Positions 55,520 to 64,000 of a stretch of 64,000 nt of DNA are shown here, in pieces. How positions within the stretch are numbered: the stretch's first letter is position 1; every line of letters begins with the position of its first letter. The notes under the pieces are model-generated. The model was not told the DNA's origin, did no database searches, and saw only the letters and a program-made list of their open reading frames with translations. The position numbers and the translations under genes are program-made. The DNA is from Diphasiastrum complanatum (Eukaryota; Streptophyta; Lycopodiopsida; Lycopodiales; Lycopodiaceae): the NCBI GenBank assembly GCA_029204225.1, contig CM055100.1:22939810-23003809 (forward strand). Reading direction: 5' to 3'.

Positions 55520-55658
55520 ACATTTTGTGAGATAACCCAAAAAACACCCATAGCCATGGGCCCCATTAGCTTGTTTTTTTTTTTTTTTTCTAAACAATAA
55601 AACATAGGGCCCTTCCATGCCTATGGGGGGTTTTTTTTTGGATTATCTCACAAAATGT
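55520..55658. mobile_element. small foldback MITE
   Basis: ACATTTTGTGAGATAACCCA at 55520 is the inverse of TGGATTATCTCACAAAATGT ending at 55658, with one mismatch, and both arms continue with CCCATAG/CTATGGGG. Total length is about 139 bp with a poly-T core of 20 bp. It abuts the gypsy integrase relic. Target duplications are not convincing. Confidence 0.65.
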
Positions 55659-56590
55659 CTAAGTTAGCTCAAGTCTTTGTGGAACATTTGTTCAAGTTAT
55701 ATGGATTGCCATCCAACATTGTTAGTGATTGTGATCCAAAGTTCATGGGTCGATTTTGGACTACAATATTCAATAAGCTTGATACTTCTTTGAGCATGGG
55801 CTCAATTGATCATCTAGAATCTAATGGTTAGAAAGAGAGAACTAATCAGACGATGGAGCAAATGCTTCGTGCATTTGTTTTGCTTCGGCAATCTCATTGG
55901 GAGAGGTACCTTCCATTGATTGAGTTTGCTTATAACAATAGTAAGCATTCAGCTATTGGATATAGCCCATTTATGCTTTTGTATGAATTTCAACCTTGAT
56001 CTCCAATAACCGTTGAAATTGAGACAACCAAATTTCAAAAGTAGCCGATTTCTTGTGGGAAATGCAAGAGATGTTACAGTTAGCACATGAAAATGTATCG
56101 AGTGCCTAGGATCAAGTCAAACATTTTGCTAATTTGAAATTAAGATTGCCTCAGGAGTTTCAAGTTGGAGATTGGGTATATCTTAGAATTCCGAAAGATT
56201 CTAAGGTAATGTGTACTGGAAAGCATTACAAATTGTCTGCTCGTTACAATGGACCATATAAAATCTTGTCAAAGATTGGATCTTTATCTTACCAGTTAGA
56301 TTTACCAAACGAGATCAAGGCTCATCATGTGTTCCATGTTAGTCATCTGAAGATGAGTTTACATGAGGGGGATCACCTTGGTTCTAGTAAAGTTCTAGAT
56401 TCATTCGAAGATTTATCTGAAAGAATTTCTTTGGAGCCTAAGTAGATACTTGATATGAGAATCAAACGATTGCAAAATTGGGAGGTTATTGAGCATCTGG
56501 TTCACTGGAAAGGACATTCTGATTATGAGTATTCATGGGAACTAGAAAGCAATATGAAGAGAAGCTTCTCTGAATTTAATTTATGAGGTC
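55659..56590 (+). pseudogene. gypsy integrase core, C-terminal domain and chromodomain
   Basis: The core starts after its first Asp: FVEHLFKLYGLPSNIVSDCD with PKFMGRFW, then a Glu region degraded to ESNG.KERTNQTMEQMLRAF (stop in the middle). FAYNNSKHSAIGYSPFMLLY follows. In the frame from 56134 GDWVYLRIPKDSKVM, LSARYNGPYKIL and AHHVFHVSHLKMSL are intact. After a stop, IKRLQNWEVIEHLVHWKGHS and YEYSWELE form a chromodomain. Upstream pol is missing; the MITE borders it. A purine tract (CAAGGGGGGC) ends it before the LTR. Confidence 0.85.
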
Positions 56591-56614
56591 AGAACTAAAA
56601 CAAGGGGGGCCGTA

Positions 56615-57100
56615 TGTCATGCCCTAATGGGGGTTTGGACCATTAGGGCGTGCCTTGGATATAGGGACTGTGGACCTAACCTCGATAGTAGTTAAGTAGG
56701 ACCATGGGGTTACATTAGGGGAAATATGGGCTCAAAATGAGCCCTTTAAGAAATTTCACTTTAGAGAGAGGTTATGTAGAGAGAGAATGCAAACCGGTGA
56801 CTTTTGGTCGCCATTTTCCGAGTTTTCAGCCTTGCCCGACGTTTAACTAGTATGGTTAACTTCAAACAATAGTTAGTTAAGCATGAGATGTAATAACTTC
56901 TCTTCATGCTCGTTCCAAAATTCGGGACTAGAGCTTTAAGACTGAAAATCTTGGTGTGCTCAATGCAAAAACTGAAGCGGGAGTGGCATAACTTTTGAAA
57001 TCACTATATGCTTATAGTAAAATATGAGGCGGGACGATTTTTCAATGCAACATAAACATTACAAAAGTAAGGTATGCTAGATCTAATCATATTGATTTAT
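56615..57100 (+). repeat. 3' LTR of the gypsy relic
   Basis: It starts TGTCATGCCCTAATGGGGG a few bases after the purine tract. The first 95 bp match 54650-54745. The end is not defined; the next gene-like segment begins near 57139. Confidence 0.65.
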
Positions 57101-57138
57101 TGTAGTTTGATGCATTTACATGATTGTAGCTTTTAACA

Positions 57139-57765
57139 ATGGCAATGTTCCATTTGCATGTTGCTCTTTCGATGGAATGCATTCCAATTATTAAGAAAAA
57201 TGTGAAAGTTGTAGAGAATGCCGCTGCAGTAGTTAGAAAATTGAGAATGAATAATCAAATGAATATAGATTTGTGGGTGGATGGATCAATTTATCCTAAT
57301 GATCCAGTACCAACTTGTGTCGAGATTTTAAGTCAGTAACTCATCTTCTCAGATTTGTATGTGAAGGAAATAGCGGATTACTTGGATATTGTCAAAGGTT
57401 GCGTGATATTGGAATGCATAGCATATCTTGTCTTAATAAAAAATTACAGTTTGCTAATCAACAATTGCAACGTGCAAATCAACAATTGCTTCATTATGTG
57501 CAACACGCTAGTGCTGAAAACAATGCACTCAAGAATGCTATGTCAGAGTTGAATGCTACAGTCACTACTCTTCGGGGATCAAACCAAGAAATGTTAGAAT
57601 CCATGGAAAAGTCGCGATCCGAGAGTTTAAAATCTGCTGTTGATATAAAAGTTATCAATAAGGCAATGATGAAGAGGAAAAGAAAGAGAGTACCGATGAA
57701 GAATATTGATGACTTATCTACACATAGCGGCAATCAGAAAAAAAAGAATTCGAGCATTCAAGTAT
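57139..57765 (+). pseudogene. candidate transposon protein, N-terminal coiled-coil region
   Basis: A first frame (57139-57339) encodes MAMFHLHVALSMECIPIIKK and LWVDGSIYPNDPVP. A second frame (57315-57765) has LLRFVCEGNSGLLGYCQRL, then a long Gln/Asn/Leu coiled coil (KKLQFANQQLQRANQQLLHY, ENNALKNAMSELNATVTTLR), and a basic KRKRKRVPMKN stretch that could be a nuclear localisation signal. The two frames overlap with a shift. A GT donor at 57766 (CAA|GTATGT) and an acceptor near 57880 (TTGTTGTAG) suggest a first intron. I do not recognise the family from this part alone. Confidence 0.5.
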
Positions 57766-57879
57766 GTTGTCATATAAACTGTTTATTTGATTTGTATATG
57801 TCATTTAAGTTTGATTTGCACTTCATAGCATGGATTATTTATTTATTAAACATAATTTGAGTTTCGTATGTTTGTTGTA

Positions 57880-58910
57880 GATCATGTTTGGTGGCAAAGA
57901 ACTATTTAACAAATCGTTCATGCATTGGATCATCTTTAAGTCATGTTTTACCAAGAAAGTCAGCAAAGGAAATGATGAAAAATGCTCGGTTTGAAAAAAT
58001 GAAAAATGAAATTGCAGAGACTGTTTTAATTAAGGTTCAATCATACTTGGATGCAAATGTGATAGAAGGTGCATGTGATGTATATGGAATTAGCAGAAAT
58101 GCTTATTCTACTTTTTTTTGAATAGTTAAAGAAGCTTTTTCCCAAGTGATGGTGAAGAAAATTTATCTTCCACGTCCATATCAAGTAAGATTAGCAAGAA
58201 ATTATTATAATGACGGAATGTTTAAAGTAGTTGGTCAACCGCTCCATATAACTGAATTATACAAATCAGAATATGGTGAGCTCAGTTGCAATGATTGCAA
58301 TAATATTTTCCTTGATATTGAAAATGTTCTAAAATACATTATTCGATTTTATAAAGTAGAAGAACATCAAGTAAATGAAAAGATCATTATTGTAATAAAA
58401 TTGGATGAATATGAAATCATCAAAAGTCAAAAGTTGGAACGAGCGAGTGTCACTTTGATGAACAAAATTTCATATACAAATGATCGAGCGTTTAGTGTTC
58501 ACTCGGAAAATCACATATGGTGCTTGGCGACATTCCAGGTATACATTTTAATTTTCATTTAGAATATCGTTATTAACAATTCATACCTTGCCAATTTTTA
58601 CTGACATGTCATGCATTACTTGCTTCTCTACAGGTCCTGAAAGAGGACCATAAAATACTTTCATGGATATTTTCAAGAACAAATTATGGCGAGATTATAA
58701 AGAGACATTTGGAGGGTGAGAAATTTACAGTCGAAAACCATGGAAGTTTTCAAATTCAATGGCACCTTGCAGGGGATTTGAAAACATTAGAATGTATGTA
58801 TAATGTCTCTCATGTGGCAACATCAAAGCATCCATGTCTTTATTGCATGAAGGATTGCTACAATATGAATTTGGGACGATCAACAAACACTGGCCCAACA
58901 TGAGAAGCTG
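57880..58910 (+). pseudogene. DDE-transposase-like protein with a 95-bp intron
   Basis: One frame runs from about 57885 to a donor at 58539 with one stop (TGA near 58120), then joins in phase to an exon starting 58634. The protein contains VYGISRNAYSTFF, YLPRPYQVRLARNYY, IIVIKLDEYEII, and after the intron VLKEDHKILSWIF, FQIQWHLAGDLKTLECMYNV and ATSKHPCLYCMKDCY. The last two blocks match, in my reading, the GGD(L/Y)KFL...CxWC motif of a widespread uncharacterised eukaryotic family with an RNase H-like (DDE) core. The Asp in KLDEYE and the Asp in AGDLK would be metal ligands, and the CLYC pair a zinc site. Function as a transposase is inferred. It ends at a stop near 58902. Confidence 0.55.
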
Positions 58911-59700
58911 AAGATCCAAATATGAAAAGTGTTATGCCATATCATTATAAAATGTTCACATATGCACATTGCATGTTGAGGTTCGTATTATTGAAAAACT
59001 TATTTACCTACTTGCATGAAATCATAAACCGGAGTCCGTGAATAAAACAACAATTAGGAGGCTAGAAATAGTTCTGTCAAATGCAAGACTACATAAAGGG
59101 AATGTCACGATTGAAAAAAGTGACAAACTCTCCGGGAAAAAAAAGAAACGTTCCTAATAAGCCATCAATTGGATGTGCGAAAGGAAGAAGATTCTTATCC
59201 AATCACACATGCAAAGAATCAAGTGTCAGATACGAAATTTGGAGAGAAATTGTTCAAGCCACACGAACATTGGAAGGAAGTAATCGAGTGAAAAATGGAC
59301 AAGTGTGGACCAACTTAGACAAACTCATAGGTGCTATTAGGAACACAGCCTATATCTATCCACCAATCAAAGTGAGACAAATTTGTACCTACATCGGAAT
59401 ACATTAAATAGTCTATCACTAGATTCTACGAATCATCATTAGCCTTGATCCTAGAATCTGTTCCTATGTCTAATACATTAAATAGTCTATCACTAGCCTC
59501 ACTAAATCATCATTAAACAAATAATAAACAAATATTAAATGGACAACATTGAAAAACATGTACGAGGAGAATCATTACAGACTTTCGTCCTATTTAAGGA
59601 TTGTAAAGACGAGATTTCTCCTTTTGAGATAATGTTCATTCAGAACATTTTTATAAGGCGTTTATAATGCTTTCCAATATATATTCAGTGTGTCTCAGAT
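58911..59700 (+). pseudogene. continuation of the candidate transposase, decayed
   Basis: An open frame at 59081-59407 encodes a basic protein part (MQDYIKGMSRLKK, KGRRFLSNHTCKESS, YEIWREIVQATRTLEGSNR, KLIGAIRNTAYIYPP). It could be the C-terminal part of the same protein after an intron. A direct repeat, ATTAAATAGTCTATCACTAG, occurs at 59403 and again at 59485. No catalytic third acidic residue could be identified. Confidence 0.4.
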
Positions 59701-60930
59701 ATCAAATCAGTGCGCTTGTGGGGACAATGATTTTTCACTGGACTGCGAGCATCGAATCGCTATTGTAGGATTTCAACATTGTGTTTAGGCTACGAGACAC
59801 ATATGACAAATTTGCAGAGTACTTTAGACCTGCTGCTTCCTCTCCTCCAAAACAAGATTCAAAGAGGAGAAAATGAAAGCAATCTCAACCATCCCAGCTT
59901 GTTATTTGTATACAGAACGGGAGTATTTCAAAGAAGATGAGGTCTCATAACCCTCCTAATAAAGCGAGGGATTTTTGAAAGCCATCTCCTCTAAATGAGA
60001 TTCTATCTGCTAGGCAATCACCTCCCAAGTCTCCTCCTAAGTCTCCTTCTTCTCCTCCCAGAACTCCATTATTAACTTCTCTTGCTAGATCTTCCTCTCC
60101 TAATAAATCTCCTCCTCCTTCAAAATCTCTGTCTCCTCCTATCCCCATAAATATTAGTTCCCCACCTCCTGCTCTAGGAAATGATTTAGATGATTTTGTA
60201 AATGTAAAGGTAGAATCAATTTTGAATGACAATTCTTTTTGTGGTTTATCTGTATTACTTTCGTCACCCCCTGCACTTGCCTTTCTAAATACTCCTCAAT
60301 ATCTATAGTATGACCAATTGTTGAACACATATCTTAAAGCTTTAGGTCAAAGATACAATTTTAAGATGCCGAAGACCAATGCTGGTCTTCCCCTTTCTAA
60401 ATTAGATACAGGTGAATTAGAAAGTAGGGATAAAATATTAGGTGACAATGTAGGAGGTGGGGCAATTCAGTACTGGATGGAGTTTTTCCAGTCTCCATTG
60501 TTTATAGATGTAGCATTGTTTCCCCTTCAATTCATGGTTGCATTTGATTTCCCTGATTTCAAAAGTCTGCACGATAATATGCTCCAATACGTCAGACCGG
60601 GGACTCCAATTCTTGTGATCCCATACATAACAAAGTAAGTGTATTTTTTTTTTCAGATTTTATTAAGTTCACTTTTTCATTTGAATTTTGATTTCACGTT
60701 GATTCTCATAAATTTATTATTTTCTGATTGCAGTGATCATTGGAGCTTATATGTGTTGTCGTTATACGTCAATGATGAGGGTGTGTGTAATCTAGTTTGT
60801 TAAAGATGAACTCTATTACACACACACACAAAATTGCCAGGAGCCATATCCAGAAAATAGTGGAACTCTTTCCAGTACCAAATGCAATAGCATATACAAA
60901 GCTGAAATATGTTGATGCAGAGGTAAAATC
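59701..60930 (+). pseudogene. Ulp1-type (C48) cysteine protease domain, in the same element
   Basis: One frame reads from FRLRDTYDKFAEYFRPAA to a Ser/Pro/Lys-rich linker (SPPKSPPKSPSSPPR near 60020) and then VESILNDNSFCGLSV. After a stop at 60306 it continues LLNTYLKALGQRYNFKMP, IQYWMEFFQSPLFIDVALF and GTPILVIPYI. Splicing 60635-60733 (GT-AG) joins TN to DHWSLYVLSLYVND, which is the active-site His block of Ulp1/SENP proteases. The catalytic Cys block (DCG) is not found; coding fades at about 60930 where an LTR fragment begins. Ulp1 domains are often carried by plant DNA transposons (CACTA, MULE). Four stops are visible from 59760 to 60306. Confidence 0.65.
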
Positions 60931-60975
60931 TTCCAGATCCTGCATATAAGACAAAACGATAGAAAATACATTGTT

Positions 60976-61440
60976 GGAGAAACCACCCAACCAAGTAGAA
61001 ACAACCAATCAATCTCTAGAAGCTTCACCCCCAAGCCAAGAAATAGGAAACATGAGACGGTAGAGAGAGATCATGGCAATGAATCATCCAAAATGATGGA
61101 TGTAGTAGGGCAAGTTTGGCCTCCTTATATAAGCTCTAGAACCCCCTGTGCATGTGGTAATGCAAGGTCCCACCTCCCCTATACATAAATTCATCTAGAA
61201 TTGAGTCTCTATGCATGGATCCTCTATTCATAGAATTGCTATTGATATTCTACACATGCATATACGGTTCTAAATCTTGAACTAACTCCAATTAGTATGT
61301 TTGGGCCTCACAAGGTTATTAATTACTTGCGGGTCACGTCCAGTATGACGTGGCATAACTATTGAGCTTGATTCACTGGAGTAACGAGTATCCAAGTCTA
61401 GGACTATATTGAATCCTATGTTCAGAATGTGGACGTGACA
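60976..61440 (-). repeat. LTR-family copy C, 3' LTR of a minus-strand element
   Basis: Read on the minus strand it begins TGTCACGTCCACATTC and ends TTTCTCCAACA. It has a TATATAAG box near 61113 and the shared word AATTAATAACCTTGTGAGG. The minus-strand polypurine tract AGGGGGGAAGAA lies just outside it (61441-61456). The element body should extend to the right. Confidence 0.7.
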
Positions 61441-61456
61441 TTCTTCCCCCCTTAAT
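61441..61456 (-). other. polypurine tract
   Basis: The minus strand has AGGGGGGAAGAA immediately before TGTCACG, the arrangement for priming plus-strand DNA at a 3' LTR. Confidence 0.75.
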
Positions 61457-62450
61457 CTGGTTTTGTCCTAGATTAATTAAAGTCTCCACAAGTAAAATAA
61501 CTTATCTTGGGAGAACGTTTTTGAGATCCATAACCTCTCAATAAATACTGGAGTAAAGAGATTCAAAACACTGATCAGAATTCCTAACTCATTTAATAGA
61601 TCAAGAATTAAATAGTCACACTTAAGAATCATCACAATTCCTTATAATCGTATAAGAACAATTAAGTATCTATTTATGATCCGTTAATCATAAATATTTA
61701 GATTCGTATGATTCGTCAATCATAACTCTCTAGAATCCAGATCCATAATCATTTAAGGATACTGGAGTATATGTCCAACATAACTCAAGAACCAATAAGA
61801 ATCATTCTAAAACCTTTCCCAATAGGAAAATACTGGATTTTAAGAACATTCTCCAAACAGGATTATCTAACAGAAGTGCTAGATATTCAAGTTCTAAATG
61901 CCACGGGTAATTAAAGACAGAAAGCATATTAAAATGATGATGACATTATACAAAGAACTTTAGATTACCGTCTAGAATTCAATCTAGATACCCAAAGTCC
62001 TGCTAAATATCAATTCAGTTACTATTCTCAGATTCATTATGATTCGTTATCCAATTTAGTGCTCTGGGATACAATCACTAATGATTTGAGTCTATTCCTT
62101 AAGTAAGGAATACTCTATCCCAGGAATACTGTATATCCAATGCACATAATTTTAACTGATGAATCTTGATGATTCACTAATCATGCACCTTACAAGCAAT
62201 TTAATTCAAACATCAATTTATGGTGAATGCTCATCGCACTGATCGTTTTACCAATTAACTTTATCCCGGAGTAATCAACTACTTAAATTAAATTGCCAAT
62301 GATTTAAAAATCTCAAATGTATAGGTGCAAAATTCAATTATACTAGTATAACACCACATTTAGATCCTTATCCAATCCAAATCATTTATAAGTTAACCCA
62401 TAAACCTTCCACAGAAAGATCCGTTAACTTTGCAAGTATTTGTTTCAGAT
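61457..62450. repeat. non-coding, rich in short ATGATT/AATCAT palindromes
   Basis: Words such as TTTATGATCCGTTAATCATAAA, ATGATTCGTCAATCAT, GATGATTCACTAATCAT and ATTATGATTCGTTAT recur through the segment. The first forms a perfect 10-bp stem. The phrase ACTGGAGTA also recurs (61549, 61763). No reading frame is supported. It should be the internal region of the element ending at 61440. Confidence 0.55.
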
Positions 62451-64000
62451 TTCAGGTAGTAGATGGGAAGCTATAGAATGCAAAAATATCATATCATTCT
62501 ATATAAAAATAATGATCATATTGAAGAAAATGACATACTTTCTTATTTTTAATGTAAAGAGATGTCTTAGATTTCCACAAAATCCAAACTTGCAAACCTC
62601 TATCCTTCTAAGAATGGATGGTTGGGCAATTATTCTTAGGCCTATTTTTGGAATGATTGGGACAACATCGAAAAGATAGATAAAGTAAAACATGCAAACA
62701 CAATATTGCTCTTCAAATATGACAAGCTAAAAAGCATGAAATAGCCATATTATAGATTATAAGGAAATCTAAAATGTCATTCTTCAAAGAGGAAAAACTC
62801 AGTAAAAAATGGAATATGCTCAAAACTTCATAAGAATAAGGATATCTTATATGTAGTTAACCATATGTATGACCAATGCCATGTTTGTTTATCTGTTTAA
62901 GAACAAGTCCAGATGAAATTAAGTATTGGGTGGTTCATCCTCACTTAGGGCAAGTGAGATATGAAAATGAGGCATATAAAAACCCGCATGCAAATAATAA
63001 AAGCTCCACTTAGCAAAAAAATGTGTGCGACACTAGAAAAGCAAATAAATACTTGCAGCCACATGATCAAAGCTCTCCTTTTCAACAACATGCTCCTTGT
63101 AGCAAAGAATTAAACAATAACTTACAAGAAAATGATGACATTTACACTCACGATTCCCTACAAAAAAGCACAAAAAAACAGATTGGCATCAAGCTATTGC
63201 TCTAAGTATTTAAAGCATCTTGAAACTAAAAAATGTCTTTTAGAATGGACACACACTCATCGATAACTTAAAAAATGCGAGAAAATGGTCATGCCCATGA
63301 TCCCTTGACGAATGCAGCTTGCACAGTTGACTACATCAAAAAACACCTAAACAAAAAAAGAGCAAAAAGTGAAAAATACCACATTATTACAAATCAAGGG
63401 TAGAACGACACATGGGATTCTCCTTGTGCAACAACTCACATCTTCCATGACATATTAATTAATAGGATAATTTTATTCACAAACACAATAACAAGAAAAA
63501 CAAAAAAGGAACAAATAGGAAAGAAAGTAGTTACATAAAACAAGGTTATCTAAAAGATCTTGAAATATACATGTGTAAGCTCAAGAATCATTCAAACTGT
63601 TGAAAATTTAAAAAAAACAAAAAAACAAAGATTGGAAACTATAAAGTTTAAAAAAAAATCATCTTCATGCTCAGACTTGCTAGGTAAAGACACATCAGCT
63701 TTTAAAAAACAATCATGATGATAGCTTGGCCATGTCCCTATTGTGGCAAAGCTAACAAATGACTTGTGAACTGATATACTCCATATGTTAAAAACACAGT
63801 TGCTTAAGGTACAAAGGCAAACAAAATAGAAGAGTATGCAGAGGATGGTGGCTCCCCCTCATATTATGTTGGGTAGACGTAGTGACACTCCAATGAGGTA
63901 ATGTAGATTTGGGGATAGCAAGTTAGATACCGCTTCTATACATTTCATAGAAACATTGACGGAGCAACTATGTTGGGTATGTAAAGTGACTATTTCGAAT
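62451..64000. other. no gene recognised
   Basis: There are only short frames without motifs. Composition is A-rich, and a minus-strand purine tract (ATATGAGGGGGAGCC, near 63850-63865) could be an LTR-element polypurine site but is not followed by a TG start. The window ends within this DNA. Confidence 0.35.

Noticed and set aside
60769-61034. Minus-strand frames with hydrophobic stretches that look membrane-spanning
   Set aside because: They overlap the Ulp1 exon on the other strand and an LTR; hydrophobicity comes from A/T-rich codons.

Overview
The window looks like nuclear DNA of a land plant with a large, repeat-packed genome. Plant hallmarks are Ty3/gypsy chromoviruses with C-terminal chromodomains, Ty1/copia elements primed by initiator tRNA-Met (TGGTATCAGAGC sites), a CACTA TNP2-type transposase, a tRNA-derived SINE, and a split host gene with a very long first intron region. 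A gymnosperm or fern would fit that gene/TE architecture, but the sequence alone does not fix the lineage.

One host gene can be supported. It is a membrane-bound O-acyltransferase (GUP1/HHAT-like) on the minus strand. Its ATG exon lies at 22186-22306 and nine phase-compatible exons lie between 13275 and 10562. About 8.9 kb separates the two blocks; it is filled with retroelements and contains at least one exon I could not find. The 3' exons, including the catalytic His region, are not seen.

Layout. 1-2116: LTR of a minus gypsy element running off the left edge, an old gypsy integrase tail and an LTR fragment. 2117-6479: an almost intact chromovirus with identical 5-bp target duplications and unusual AG...CT LTR ends, but no gag. 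6480-10560: decayed repeats, a gypsy RT relic and a LINE tail. 10562-22306: the acyltransferase gene and its TE-filled introns. 22670-28756: a SINE, an LTR fragment and a copia element whose gag was split by two inverted ~1.1 kb LTRs and partly flipped. 28970-31140: a strand-asymmetric minisatellite. 31175-38784: copia pieces with long LTRs carrying hairpin tandem repeats, around a decayed gypsy element. 39300-41330: a MITE-like foldback and a CACTA relic. 41400-48260: mosaic copia remnants. 48615-54381: a full-structure copia element with a degraded pol. 54385-57100: gypsy pieces and a small foldback MITE. 57139-60930: an intron-containing candidate DNA transposon combining a DDE-like domain with a Ulp1-type protease. 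60976-61440: an LTR followed by palindrome-rich, non-coding DNA to the end.

Most coding sequence belongs to mobile elements, and nearly all of it is interrupted by stops or frame changes. The points most worth following are the Ulp1/DDE-like element, the AG...CT chromovirus, the inverted-LTR gag flip and the expanded acyltransferase gene.
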